A stretch of DNA of 64,000 nt from JALXCH01 sp964495805 (lineage in GTDB: Bacteria > Calditrichota > Calditrichia > RBG-13-44-9), in assembly GCA_964495805.1 (NCBI GenBank), contig CAZBWV010000042.1, positions 66,993-130,992 on the forward strand. Direction: 5' to 3'. The notes under the pieces are model-generated. The model did no database searches. It worked only from the letters and a program-made list of their open reading frames with translations, and was not told the DNA's origin. Numbering within the stretch: the first letter of the stretch is position 1; each line of letters starts with the position of its first letter. The position numbers and the translations under genes are program-made. Of the stretch, positions 25,980-34,718 are shown piece by piece.

Positions 25980-27338
25980 ATGAGAATTCTGCTCATTGAA
26001 GACGAAAAGATTACCCGCATCAGTTTAAGCAACACGCTGAAAAAGGAAGGCTATCAGGTGTCCAGCAGCGAAACGGCACGGGAGGGACTGGAGCTTTTCC
26101 GCAAGCAGCCGTTCGATGTGGTGATTACCGATCTGCGCTTACCCGGGATGAGCGGTCTGGATGTGCTGAAAGAGGTAAAAAAACACTCCCCGGACTGTAC
26201 GGTGATTGTGATGACGGCTTACGGAACGGTGGAAACGGCGGTGGAAGCACTGAAGCAGGGAGCCTACGACTACCTGACCAAACCGTTTTCCCCGGACAAG
26301 CTGTTAAGCATGTTGCAGCATGTTCAGCAGTTTCACCGCGTACTGGATGAGAACATTCGTTTGAAGAAGCGGCTGAAGCTGTTTGAGCATCGCGTGCTGG
26401 TGGGCAACTCCCCACCCATGCGCCGGTTGATGGAGACCATTCAGCACGTAGCGCGGCACGATTACACGGTGCTGATTCAGGGGGAAAGCGGAACGGGTAA
26501 AGAGCTGGTGGCGCGCGCCCTGCATTATCATAGTCCGCGCCGTGAGAAGCCGTTTGTTCCCGTCAACTGTGCGGTGATTCCGGAGACCCTCCTGGAGAGC
26601 GAACTGTTCGGACATGAGAAGGGTGCTTTTTCCGGTGCTATCCGTCAGCACATCGGTTATTTTGAGCGTGCCAACCATGGTACGCTATTTATTGACGATA
26701 TCGACGATTTACCCATGCCGTTGCAGGTGAAACTGCTGCGGGTGCTTCAGGAACGGGAGTTTCATCGGGTAGGTGGAACCGAAGCGGTGCAGGTGGATGT
26801 GCGGGTGATTGCTGCGACAAAAATCGATTTGAAGGAGCGAGTGGAGCAAAATTTGTTTCGCGAGGACCTGTACTACCGTTTGAACATCATCCCCATTCGG
26901 GTACCGCCGTTGCGGGAACGGAAAGAGGACATTCCCGCCCTGTTTGAGCATTTTCTGGAAAAACACGGGGCGCGGGAGAAAATCTCGCTGCTTACTCCGG
27001 ATTTGCTCCGGCGTTTGATGGCTTACCACTGGCCGGGCAACGTGCGAGAGCTGGAAAATATTGTGGAGCGGTTTATTGCCCTCTCGGACATGAAAAACCT
27101 GCATCCGGAGACGTTGCTACCCGATCTGGCGGTTGCTCCTGCGCCGGTTGAATCATCAACGGTTTCCGAAGATGTGTACCCGCCGTACCAGCAGTTTATG
27201 GAAGCCAAAGAGCAGGAGATCATCCGATGGGCGCTACAAAAGGCGAACGGAAATGTGTCCCGTGCAGCGGAACTGCTTCAGTTGCCGCGCAGCACACTGC
27301 GTAGTAAAATGGAGCGGTTAGGGATGCAGGGTCGTTAG
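25980..27338 (+). CDS. NtrC-family sigma-54-dependent response regulator
   Basis: A 452-residue activator with all three domains: receiver (1-120) with phosphorylation site Asp51 in ITDLRLPGMSG, AAA+ domain with Walker A GESGTGKE (168-175) and the sigma-54 contact loop GAFSGA (215-220, Ser instead of the more usual Thr), and a Fis-type helix-turn-helix at the C-terminus (ANGNVSRAAELLQLPRSTLR). Phosphorylated by the kinase encoded upstream, it should bind enhancer sites and open sigma-54 promoters. Its own operon is preceded by dyads and a -24/-12 promoter, so it may activate itself. Convergent with the thioredoxin-like gene, 17 bp apart. Confidence 0.96.
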   Translation: MRILLIEDEKITRISLSNTLKKEGYQVSSSETAREGLELFRKQPFDVVITDLRLPGMSGLDVLKEVKKHSPDCTVIVMTAYGTVETAVEALKQGAYDYLTKPFSPDKLLSMLQHVQQFHRVLDENIRLKKRLKLFEHRVLVGNSPPMRRLMETIQHVARHDYTVLIQGESGTGKELVARALHYHSPRREKPFVPVNCAVIPETLLESELFGHEKGAFSGAIRQHIGYFERANHGTLFIDDIDDLPMPLQVKLLRVLQEREFHRVGGTEAVQVDVRVIAATKIDLKERVEQNLFREDLYYRLNIIPIRVPPLRERKEDIPALFEHFLEKHGAREKISLLTPDLLRRLMAYHWPGNVRELENIVERFIALSDMKNLHPETLLPDLAVAPAPVESSTVSEDVYPPYQQFMEAKEQEIIRWALQKANGNVSRAAELLQLPRSTLRSKMERLGMQGR

Positions 27339-27355
27339 TCCCTTTTTTTTCCCGG

Positions 27356-27886
27356 TTAGTTCTTGCCGGAATGTAACAATTCGATCAGGTCTGCCTCAAA
27401 AGTGGTCTGCGGAACTTCCACCATCCTGCCGATTTCTTTACCTGCCCGGAACACAATAAACGTGGGAACGCGCTGGACGTGATATTTCTTTGCCGAATCA
27501 AACGGGTCGTGTCGTTGCCGGTCAACTCCGTACAGGGTAATTTTCAGATGAGGGTTGTTGGCTTCCGATAGTGCTTTCAAAAAGCCGGGCACACCCGCTT
27601 TCGAGTCCGGGCACCAGATACCCATTACGCACACAATTTCTACATCCTGCTGGATCGTGCGGAGCTGTTCAACCACCGCCGGATCCGGCTGGTAAATCAT
27701 GTATTCAGCTTTCCAGTCGGGAATCTCGTTCCACAGGTCCTGTGGTGTGAACCTGCCCACCAGAATTTTCATGCCTTTGTATTCCTGAGTCTGATAGGCG
27801 CTTTCCGGTTCGGGCTCTTTTTTCTGGCAGGATGAAACAACCGTAGCCAGAATCAGCCATCCAATCAGCAGCATACGGAATTTCAT
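27356..27886 (-). CDS. Thioredoxin-fold lipoprotein with WCPDS motif
   Basis: A 176-residue lipoprotein: lipobox VVSSC with Cys20. The body has a thioredoxin-like fold with WCPDS at 91-95, where the active site carries only one cysteine (CxxS), so it is not a classical dithiol oxidoreductase; Cys86 just before might assist. The cis-Pro region reads VQRVPTFIVFR, as expected for the fold. Such WCPDS proteins are frequent in FCB bacteria; a role in thiol isomerisation or peroxide handling is possible but not shown. The start overlaps the stop of the rodZ-like gene by 4 bp (ATGA), giving translational coupling. Confidence 0.85.
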   Translation of the reverse strand: MKFRMLLIGWLILATVVSSCQKKEPEPESAYQTQEYKGMKILVGRFTPQDLWNEIPDWKAEYMIYQPDPAVVEQLRTIQQDVEIVCVMGIWCPDSKAGVPGFLKALSEANNPHLKITLYGVDRQRHDPFDSAKKYHVQRVPTFIVFRAGKEIGRMVEVPQTTFEADLIELLHSGKN

Positions 27887-28821
27887 GGTGTGCCTCCCTG
27901 TGTTGTGGTGGAATCGGTTGTAGAGGGGGATTGCGACGTGCGGGTAGTGTCCTGTGCTTTTTTACGCGATTTGCGAATACGCTTTTCCGCGATGCCTTCC
28001 GGAGTCAGCACCAGCCGTACCACTACCTCGTCTGCATTGCCCATCACTCCCAGGTCCTTTCCGTTCAGCCAGATGTCCACCCCGTCTGCGCGACCCAACA
28101 GCAATTGCACGGATTGCGCCGCCTCGATTTGGCGCTTCAGTCCGGGCGACATGATATAATCGGTGGTGTCCCGGGAATCCCGAATTTCTCGAATCCAGGT
28201 ACGCTGCAGCGCTCGTAATTCCACCTTTACCGCACCGGCTTGCTGGCTCCGGCTCACTGTATTCCCGGACAATTTGGGTGTCAGCAAGCTGTCCTGCTCC
28301 TGAAGCTCTTCAATAAAATCCGACACGGTAATTTCCTTCACTTCGAAGCGGGTATTTTTGAGCAATACATACTGCTGGTAGGCAAAGTAGCCCACCACCC
28401 CGATTAAAACAATGGTTACTGCAATCCAGAAGTAGCGGTACCATCGGTCCAGGTTGACTCCGTGGGGAAGTCGCGGGCGGTGAGGTCGAGGGGAGGGAAT
28501 GGAAACTTTCTCCGGTTCTTCAGGCGGAACGGGTTCCCGGGCGGTTTCTTCTGATGGTTTGTCCTCGTCGGAAGCAGCCGGTGTTTCCGGAGCCCCAAAG
28601 AACAGGTTAAAATCATGCCAGATTTCCGGGGTGTCCTCGCCAATTTCCTTCAGGTAGCGTTTAAAAAAGATGCGGTTGTAGCCGGAGGGGAGTTCTTCCA
28701 GCCGGCCCTCTTCGATCGCCTTCAGGTATTTTAGCGGTAGCCGGGTACGCCGGGCAATATCCTCCAGCCGAATTCCCTTGCGAATTCGTGTTTCTTTCAG
28801 ATTCTCGAAAAATTCTTTCAT
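27883..28821 (-). CDS. rodZ: RodZ-family cell-shape protein
   Basis: A 312-residue RodZ-like protein: cytoplasmic helix-turn-helix (residues 1-70, with GIRLEDIARRTRLPLKYLKA), a Pro/Glu-rich linker (78-120), one membrane segment (about 129-151), and a periplasmic domain (about 190-285) resembling DUF4115 (VELRALQRTWIREIRD, VDIWLNGKDLG). The C-terminal tail is Thr/Ser/Gln-rich. RodZ links MreB filaments to the elongation machinery in the envelope. It stands 21 bp after recJ and overlaps the thioredoxin-like gene, so the three form an operon. Identification rests on domain architecture; mreB is not in this window. Confidence 0.88.
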   Translation of the reverse strand: MKEFFENLKETRIRKGIRLEDIARRTRLPLKYLKAIEEGRLEELPSGYNRIFFKRYLKEIGEDTPEIWHDFNLFFGAPETPAASDEDKPSEETAREPVPPEEPEKVSIPSPRPHRPRLPHGVNLDRWYRYFWIAVTIVLIGVVGYFAYQQYVLLKNTRFEVKEITVSDFIEELQEQDSLLTPKLSGNTVSRSQQAGAVKVELRALQRTWIREIRDSRDTTDYIMSPGLKRQIEAAQSVQLLLGRADGVDIWLNGKDLGVMGNADEVVVRLVLTPEGIAEKRIRKSRKKAQDTTRTSQSPSTTDSTTTQGGTP

Positions 28822-28842
28822 CTCTCCAACCGAAAATGAGTT

Positions 28843-30543
28843 TTAGCGAATATCCTTCAGACGCAGCTGAAGCTTCACCTGACCGTTCCACCGGTTCTCT
28901 TCCACAACAAATGCGCAGTCGATCACCCCGTTATTCTCCTGAATTTTGTTCAGGTAGTCGCCCATATTAAAGCCAATGGCATCCATAATCACCCCGTTTT
29001 GTTCCACTTTCAGGCGCAGGTGGTTATTGCCTACGATGCTGGGAGAGCCATACATTTTCAGGTTGCGGCTGACGAAGACTGGGCGCATGTTCATGGGGCC
29101 GAACGGACCAAGCAGTTTGAGCAGCCGCACGAATCGCTGGTCGAAATCCTTTAGCTCCACTTCACTGTCGATGCGCAGGCTGGGTACCAGGTCTTCGGGC
29201 TCCAGCTGACTGGCAGCAGCTTGCTTGAAGCATTCCACAAATTCCGGAATGCGGTTCTCGTCAATGGTAAGCCCTGCGGCGTATTTATGCCCGCCGAACC
29301 CGGTGAGCAGGTGGGAACAGGATTTGATAGCTTCGTAGATGTTAAAATTCGCGATGCTCCGGGCGCTTCCTTTACCAATGCCATCCACCACAGAGATCAG
29401 GATGGTGGGGCGATAGAAGCGTTCGACGATGCGAGAGGCCACAATGCCAATGACTCCGGGATGCCAGTCCCGTTTGTACAGGACGAATGCCCGGTCCCGG
29501 GTAGGATCCAATTTCTCTTCCACAATGCTCAGTGCTTCTTTAAAGGTGGTTTCGTCGATGTCCCGCCGTAAGCGATTTTCCTTTTCCAGTTCCTTGGCCA
29601 GCAGGCGTGCTTTTTGCAGCGTTTGAGCTGTGAGCAGTTGTACCGCCCGGCGTGCATCGCCCAGTCGCCCCACCGCATTGATGCGCGGAGCAATGACAAA
29701 CACAATCAGGCCCACGCTCATTTCCCGACCGTTTAGCCCGGCGGTTTCTAACAAAGCCTTCACGCCGTAGCGGGGATTGTAGTTAATTTTGTCCAGTCCG
29801 TGGCGAACCAGAATGCGGTTCTCGTCCACCAGTGGAACAATGTCCGCCGCACTGCCAATGGCTACCAGGTCCAGATACTCATCTAACTCCGCTTCATCTA
29901 ACTGGAGACGTTTGTACAGTCCCTGCAGCAGTTTGAAACCCACTCCCACGCCAGCCAATTCTTTGAACGGGTAGGGGCAGTCTGGCCGTTTGGGGTCCAA
30001 CACTGCCACGGCTGGGGGCAGTTGCTCACCCGGCTGATGGTGGTCGCACACGATGGTGTCCATCCCCAATTCCCGGGCCAGCCGGATTTCCTCCACAGCG
30101 GTCACGCCACAATCCACGGTTACAATTAGCGACACCCCTTTCTCTGCCGCTTCGCGAATCCCTTTTTCGGATAGACCGTAACCTTCGGTCATGCGGTCCG
30201 GGATGTAGTAGCTAACGCGGGAGCCCACCAGGCGGGAGAGGACCAGGTACATCAGCGAGGCAGCGGAAACTCCATCGACATCATAGTCCCCGTAAATCAG
30301 GATGCGTTCCCCGTTCTCCAGGGCGTGGAACAACCGATCCACCGCTACATCCATGTCCTTCATTAAAAACGGATCGTGGAGGTTCTCCAGGTCGGGACGA
30401 AAGAACACCCGGGCTTTCTCGAAGGAGTCAATCTGGCGGTTGAGTAAAATCCGGGCCATTACTTCCGGAACCGCCAGCTCACTGGCTATCTTGGCTATGT
30501 CCTCTTCATCATAATCGCAATCGAATACCCATTTGTACTCCAT
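28843..30543 (-). CDS. recJ: Single-stranded-DNA-specific exonuclease RecJ
   Basis: A 566-residue RecJ, 5'-3' exonuclease on single-stranded DNA in recombination and mismatch repair. The DHH-family motifs are visible in order: YGDYDVDGVSAASL (about residues 82-95), VTVDCGVTA (about 140), CDHHQPGE, then the DHHA1 half with HPGVIGIVASRIVERF and GGHKYAAGLTI, and the C-terminal OB-like part ending in LKLQLRLKDI. Normal length. It starts at the divergent region shared with the plus-strand barrel gene and leads an operon with rodZ and the thioredoxin-like lipoprotein. Confidence 0.96.
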   Translation of the reverse strand: MEYKWVFDCDYDEEDIAKIASELAVPEVMARILLNRQIDSFEKARVFFRPDLENLHDPFLMKDMDVAVDRLFHALENGERILIYGDYDVDGVSAASLMYLVLSRLVGSRVSYYIPDRMTEGYGLSEKGIREAAEKGVSLIVTVDCGVTAVEEIRLARELGMDTIVCDHHQPGEQLPPAVAVLDPKRPDCPYPFKELAGVGVGFKLLQGLYKRLQLDEAELDEYLDLVAIGSAADIVPLVDENRILVRHGLDKINYNPRYGVKALLETAGLNGREMSVGLIVFVIAPRINAVGRLGDARRAVQLLTAQTLQKARLLAKELEKENRLRRDIDETTFKEALSIVEEKLDPTRDRAFVLYKRDWHPGVIGIVASRIVERFYRPTILISVVDGIGKGSARSIANFNIYEAIKSCSHLLTGFGGHKYAAGLTIDENRIPEFVECFKQAAASQLEPEDLVPSLRIDSEVELKDFDQRFVRLLKLLGPFGPMNMRPVFVSRNLKMYGSPSIVGNNHLRLKVEQNGVIMDAIGFNMGDYLNKIQENNGVIDCAFVVEENRWNGQVKLQLRLKDIR

Positions 30544-30761
30544 TCATACACCTATGTACCTTTTCTATTTTTATAAACATTACTTTCGATGGGGTGATGT
30601 GCGGAAAATGTTTTTGTTTCATGGCTAAAACGGTGTTTTTCATGATATTTCGAAAGATAGTTTAACACCTGATTGCAGAAATTGCAACTAATTTTTCATA
30701 TAAAATAAGGTGACCGGAAAAAGAGGTTGTGAAACAGGTCATTTTTTCTGTGCATAAGCAT

Positions 30762-30790
30762 TTGCTTTTGGTCTGGTGGGCAGCTAAATT
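30762..30790 (+). promoter_or_regulatory. Probable promoter (TTGCTT-N17-TAAATT)
   Basis: TTGCTT at 30762-30767 and TAAATT at 30785-30790 are 17 nt apart, about 33 nt before the start of the barrel gene, with its ribosome binding site between. It fits the promoter pattern of the window. Confidence 0.45.
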
Positions 30791-30822
30791 AAAATCTAAT
30801 TCAATTTTCAGGAGGGCTGTTT

Positions 30823-31464
30823 ATGAAAACGATGTGGATGCTGCTTCTTGTAGCAGGGACGTTTGTTGCCCTATGGGCGCGAGCACCTTATACGGAAATC
30901 AAAGTCGGTTACATGGATCCGAAAGCGGCTGAAGCCGGTTACCTGTTTGGCATGAATACCGGTCGTATGATTGATGAGAGTTTAAGCTGGAGCTTCGAAG
31001 CCAACTATTTTCAAAAGACATATCGCAAGGAAACCACCATCTATCAATCCCGCACCGCCAGTGGCATTACTCCGGAGACCAAGCAGTTAGAAATGGATTT
31101 TGTCACGCGAATTCTCCCTGTTTTTGTGAAGCTGAATTATGAACATCCTCTGGGCGGGCGGGGACCGCTGTACATTCGTGCTTCCGGGGGAATAGGCTGG
31201 GAAATGGTGTGGAACAACGAGAAAAACTATCTGGAAGGGTATGAGCAAAATCGGTTTTACCATGGCTTTGGCTGGCAGGTGAGCGCCGGACTGGGATTCG
31301 AAATCAGTTCCTCAGCCAATTTCTTTGTCGATGCGTTTTACAACGATTCCCGCGCCAAACGCAATCAGTCCACCAGCGAAGCCGGACTCCCCACCTGGGA
31401 GGAACTGGATATTTCCGGAATGGGTGTCAAAGTGGGGGTGAGTATTGTCGGGTTTGGGTGGTAA
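30823..31464 (+). CDS. Small outer-membrane beta-barrel protein
   Basis: A 213-residue protein with signal peptide (about residues 1-20) and alternating aromatic/polar strands throughout, ending VSIVGFGW with a terminal aromatic. It has the size and look of an eight-stranded barrel of the OmpA/OmpW-like superfamily. Strands such as GPLYIRASGGIGWEMVW and QVSAGLGFEISSSANFF are typical. Start preceded by AGGAGGG. It has its own promoter and stands apart from the SpoIID gene by 330 bp. Function unknown. Confidence 0.75.
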   Translation: MKTMWMLLLVAGTFVALWARAPYTEIKVGYMDPKAAEAGYLFGMNTGRMIDESLSWSFEANYFQKTYRKETTIYQSRTASGITPETKQLEMDFVTRILPVFVKLNYEHPLGGRGPLYIRASGGIGWEMVWNNEKNYLEGYEQNRFYHGFGWQVSAGLGFEISSSANFFVDAFYNDSRAKRNQSTSEAGLPTWEELDISGMGVKVGVSIVGFGW

Positions 31465-31660
31465 TCCGGTGGAGCCGGAACCACTAAACGCATCATTCAA
31501 GGGAATAAAAACAGAATGGCATTGGGCATCAGGATATGAACGGAATTCGAATTGGATTGAGTAAAATGCTGAAGGCGTTCCAGGGTAAAAATTCTATCGC
31601 CGTTCTGACTATCCGTAAATTTCATTCATCAACTTCCCCCACCATTATACCCGATGCCAT

Positions 31661-31780
31661 TCCCCCCCTATCCCCTATACCCCTTATATCCCTTATTCCC
31701 CTTATTTCCCCTATATCCCCTACACCCCTTATATCCCCTATTTCCCTTACACCCCCTATCCCCCCTCATCCCCTCACCAC
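31661..31780. repeat. 9-bp-period pyrimidine repeat (consensus CCCYTATAT)
   Basis: Within the gap between the barrel gene and the SpoIID gene, 9-bp units follow each other on the plus strand: CCCTTATAT, CCCTTATTC, CCCTTATTT, CCCCTATAT, CCCCTACAC, CCCTTATAT, CCCCTATTT, CCCTTACAC. The frames stay open (Pro-Leu-Ile-Ser or Tyr-Pro-Leu repeats), but nothing suggests a real gene. It ends just before the ribosome binding site of the SpoIID gene. Confidence 0.8.
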
Positions 31781-31795
31781 GGAGGTTCGGATCGC

Positions 31796-33082
31796 GTGAG
31801 AGCACGGCACGGTTTATGGATTTTAAGTGGATTATTGCTGTGGTTGGGCTGTGCCCGGCAGATTCGGAAGCCCACCCCGCCACCGGAAGAAACGGTTCCG
31901 GCTGTCCCCATTGTTCGGGTGGCGCTAACCGAAAAAATAGACCAGGGGACACTCTCTTTGAACGGGACCTACCTTCTCCGTAGTGAGGAAGCCACCTATA
32001 TTTTGAACAGCTCGGTAGGCACATTTCGGGTTAAAGTGCTGGGGGATAAGTTCGTACTTGCCAGCCGACGCCGTTATTTTGAATTTTCGCAATTTCAGGC
32101 GATAAAACTGATTCCGGAGAAAGATTCCTATTTTGTGTGGAACGACCTGCCTTACGATGGTAATATTCTGTTTGTTAAAACAGAGAATGGGGTGGCGGTG
32201 GTGAATGAGCTTCCCATGCCGGAATACTTAAAAGGTGTGGTACCCAACGAAATACCCAGCCATACGCGCGACTTTTTTGCCGCGGTAGAGGCGCAAACGG
32301 TGGCGGCGCGCAGTTATGCCATGTATTATCTCACCCATCCTGTTTCCCCTGCCTATCACCTGTTTGCTGATGTACGCCATCAGGTGTATCTGGGGCGTAA
32401 GAATCAATCCGATCTGGTGACGCAAGCTATTGCCTCCACTGCCGGACTGGTGCTGGTGGATGCGCAGGGACATCCGGTGCGCAGCGAATTCCACTCCACC
32501 TGTGGTGGGTACCTGGAAACCGAAGGCAATCGTCCGCAGGTGGATGGCCAGTCGGGAACATCGTACTGTGCTGCCTCTCCCTTCTACCGCTGGATGCGCA
32601 CCCTCTCCGACCGGGATGTTTTGCGCAATTTACAGCGTCTGGGTCGCATTCAATCCGAGGTTTTCCGCCGTTGGATGGAAAACGGTTTTGAGATGACCGT
32701 GCAGGTACAGCATCGCACCGCTTCGGGACGGGTAGATCGTCTGCAGATTATCGTGAACGGAAAGAAGTTTTTACTTAAAAACGGTGAAATCCGCCGTGTG
32801 CTCACCACCGATCCCGGGCATCCTTTGCCAGGTACGCTCTTCTTCCTGAAAAAATCCCGTGCCCGTGCGGACCGGATGTACGTCATTGGTGCCGGATACG
32901 GCCACGGACGGGGAATGTGCCAGTGGGGAGCAGTGGGACAGGCACTGCAGGGACGCTCTTTTCGGGATATTCTAAAATTCTACTATCCGGATTATCACCT
33001 GAAACAATTGTATCAGGTAACCGGGCAGAACCGTCGCGCTGTGTCGCTCAAATTTGAAGGTGGGAGGAAAGGCGATGAATAA
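31796..33082 (+). CDS. SpoIID/LytB-domain lipoprotein
   Basis: A 428-residue lipoprotein starting at GTG 31796 (GGAGG about 10 nt upstream); lipobox WLGCA with Cys19. The SpoIID/LytB (amidase enhancer) domain spans about residues 135-405, with MPEYLKGVVPNEIP, AQTVAARSYAMYY, FHSTCGGYLET and the C-terminal GYGHGRGMCQWGAVG. SpoIID in Bacillus is a lytic transglycosylase acting on glycans stripped of stem peptides; here the outer-membrane or periplasmic lipoprotein probably works in peptidoglycan remodelling. It overlaps the next gene, which carries SPOR domains that bind exactly such denuded glycans, so the two probably work together. Confidence 0.92.
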   Translation: MRARHGLWILSGLLLWLGCARQIRKPTPPPEETVPAVPIVRVALTEKIDQGTLSLNGTYLLRSEEATYILNSSVGTFRVKVLGDKFVLASRRRYFEFSQFQAIKLIPEKDSYFVWNDLPYDGNILFVKTENGVAVVNELPMPEYLKGVVPNEIPSHTRDFFAAVEAQTVAARSYAMYYLTHPVSPAYHLFADVRHQVYLGRKNQSDLVTQAIASTAGLVLVDAQGHPVRSEFHSTCGGYLETEGNRPQVDGQSGTSYCAASPFYRWMRTLSDRDVLRNLQRLGRIQSEVFRRWMENGFEMTVQVQHRTASGRVDRLQIIVNGKKFLLKNGEIRRVLTTDPGHPLPGTLFFLKKSRARADRMYVIGAGYGHGRGMCQWGAVGQALQGRSFRDILKFYYPDYHLKQLYQVTGQNRRAVSLKFEGGRKGDE

Positions 33083-33824
33083 TTCCCTCTTTCTCCGCAC
33101 GATGATGATTTTTCTGTTAGGTGCCCATCTGCTTGGTGCACAAAACACCGTGCAGGGACGGCTGAAATCGTTCCTGTGGCAGCGCGATTTTCAGGAGTTG
33201 ATTCGTACTTACGGGGAGGAAACCGTGGTGCTCCGGGACGAAGGATTGGTGGCTGAACAAAAACGCCTGCGCAGTTATGTGGAGATTCCCGGCTTTCGGG
33301 TGCAGGTATTTGCCGGTACCAATGAGCAGGCGGCACGCGCTCAGGCGCACCGTCTCGAAGCGCTGCAACTGGATTCGGTGTACGTGGTTCAGGAAGGAGG
33401 ATTGTACAAAGTTCAGGTGGGGAACTTCCGGGAGCGGCGGGAAGCGGAGAAAATGCTGGACCGCCTGCACTTTGCTGGTGTGGATAATGCCTGGATTGTT
33501 GCCACTACCATCCACTGGCCCAAATCGAAACTGTCTGCTACGGCAGAAACAACCGCTCCTGTTTCGCCAATGCGCGAAATGACGCCCCGGTTCGCCATCC
33601 AGATTTTTGTAACCGGCAGCGCGGACAAAGCCCGGCGCTTGAGCCAGGCTTTCGCTCAGAAAATGGGAATCAAAACCCGGGTACTGGCGCAGAATGGATT
33701 CTACAAAGTGTTGGCGGGAGATTTTACCAGCGAAGCCGAAGCACGCACCGAACTGGAACGCCTCCACGCTTCCGGTTTCCCGGACGCATGGGTCATTCAG
33801 TTACCAGCCAATCCGGAACAATAA
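33075..33824 (+). CDS. Protein with two SPOR domains
   Basis: A 249-residue secreted protein; the frame extends seven codons upstream, but ATG 33075 has GGGAGG before it and gives a signal peptide ending LLGAQ. Two SPOR repeats are seen: about residues 69-147 (FRVQVFAGTNEQAARAQA ... YKVQVGNFRERREAE) and 170-245 (FAIQIFVTGSADKARRLS ... YKVLAGDFTSEAEA). SPOR domains bind peptidoglycan lacking stem peptides, often at the septum. The start lies inside the SpoIID gene (8-bp overlap), so translation is coupled. A role as glycan-binding partner of the SpoIID-type enzyme is inferred. Confidence 0.88.
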   Translation: MNNSLFLRTMMIFLLGAHLLGAQNTVQGRLKSFLWQRDFQELIRTYGEETVVLRDEGLVAEQKRLRSYVEIPGFRVQVFAGTNEQAARAQAHRLEALQLDSVYVVQEGGLYKVQVGNFRERREAEKMLDRLHFAGVDNAWIVATTIHWPKSKLSATAETTAPVSPMREMTPRFAIQIFVTGSADKARRLSQAFAQKMGIKTRVLAQNGFYKVLAGDFTSEAEARTELERLHASGFPDAWVIQLPANPEQ

Positions 33825-33962
33825 AATATTCCGAACCCACATTTCCTGATTCCTGTTTCCCAAAATAATTTGCCATTCCGGCGGTACCGGATTTTGTTCT
33901 TCGAAAATGTTAGGATTTTTTTCCGCTGTTGCGTAATATGAAGGGAACGTTCGGGGGAAGCC

Positions 33963-34718
33963 ATGAACGCCATGCTTCGAATGCTCTTGCTCTTCCTTTT
34001 ATTTTTCCTGACCTCCTGCGAAAAATATGTGGGGTACAATCTGGATGCCGAGCCATTGCCAGTCACGGTGCGCATTTCCGGCTCCGTGCGGGACTTCTAC
34101 ACCAACCAACCACTGGAAGGCGTCAGGGTGCGATTTGGGGATTACCAGACCAGTACCGACCAGAGCGGATTCTATCAGCTGGATTACCCTTACGGCACCG
34201 ATGAGGAACGGAATAAACCGGTGGAATTGCTGGTGATTCTGAAAAAATATTTGCCTTTTCACGAATCGGTTATCCTGCCTCCCATAACCTACATTCGGGA
34301 CTTTCGTCTTGTGCGCGGGGCACCCATTATTCAAAAGGTGGTGCTGCCTCCTTTTACCACCAATAGCGGACGGCAAATTTATGTGTGCCAGGCGCAAGTG
34401 AAGGATTATCAGGGGGTGGTGGATATCCAGCTGGTGGAAGCACTGGTGTATTACCAGTTTCCGGGGAATCCTCATTTGAGCAAATACCGCAAGGAGCTTA
34501 CTCTGGTTTATGAACTGAGTGACACCACTGCTTATTACGAAGGCATTTTCCCACCATTCCTTTCCGATGGCTCTACCATTTATCGTCGATACGAAATATA
34601 TGCGGTGAATCGTTCCGGTCTGGCAGACACACTGGTGGCTCTGCGCTCGCCGACTCAGCCGGACACTTTTCTGTTTACACCGGTGCTGGACGACACCATT
34701 CCGGAGATTGTGCCATGA
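33963..34718 (+). CDS. Lipoprotein with CarboxypepD-regulatory-like domain
   Basis: A 251-residue lipoprotein: lipobox LTSC with Cys19. After it comes a beta-sandwich resembling the carboxypeptidase regulatory-like domain (about residues 38-105; VTVRISGSVRDFYTNQPLEGV, DQSGFYQLDYP), followed by beta-rich sequence with no named family. GGGGGAAG precedes the ATG. The stop overlaps the ATG of the TonB-dependent receptor gene by 4 bp, the pattern of receptor and surface-lipoprotein pairs in FCB bacteria; it may be a surface-exposed binding partner of the receptor. It lacks the SusD helical repeats, so it is not a SusD homologue. Confidence 0.78.
   Translation: MNAMLRMLLLFLLFFLTSCEKYVGYNLDAEPLPVTVRISGSVRDFYTNQPLEGVRVRFGDYQTSTDQSGFYQLDYPYGTDEERNKPVELLVILKKYLPFHESVILPPITYIRDFRLVRGAPIIQKVVLPPFTTNSGRQIYVCQAQVKDYQGVVDIQLVEALVYYQFPGNPHLSKYRKELTLVYELSDTTAYYEGIFPPFLSDGSTIYRRYEIYAVNRSGLADTLVALRSPTQPDTFLFTPVLDDTIPEIVP

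Noticed and set aside
27321..27350. Terminator after the NtrC-family regulator gene
   Set aside because: A T-run exists, but the stem before it (GGGA with TCCC) is only 4 bp and partly inside the coding region; not strong enough to list.
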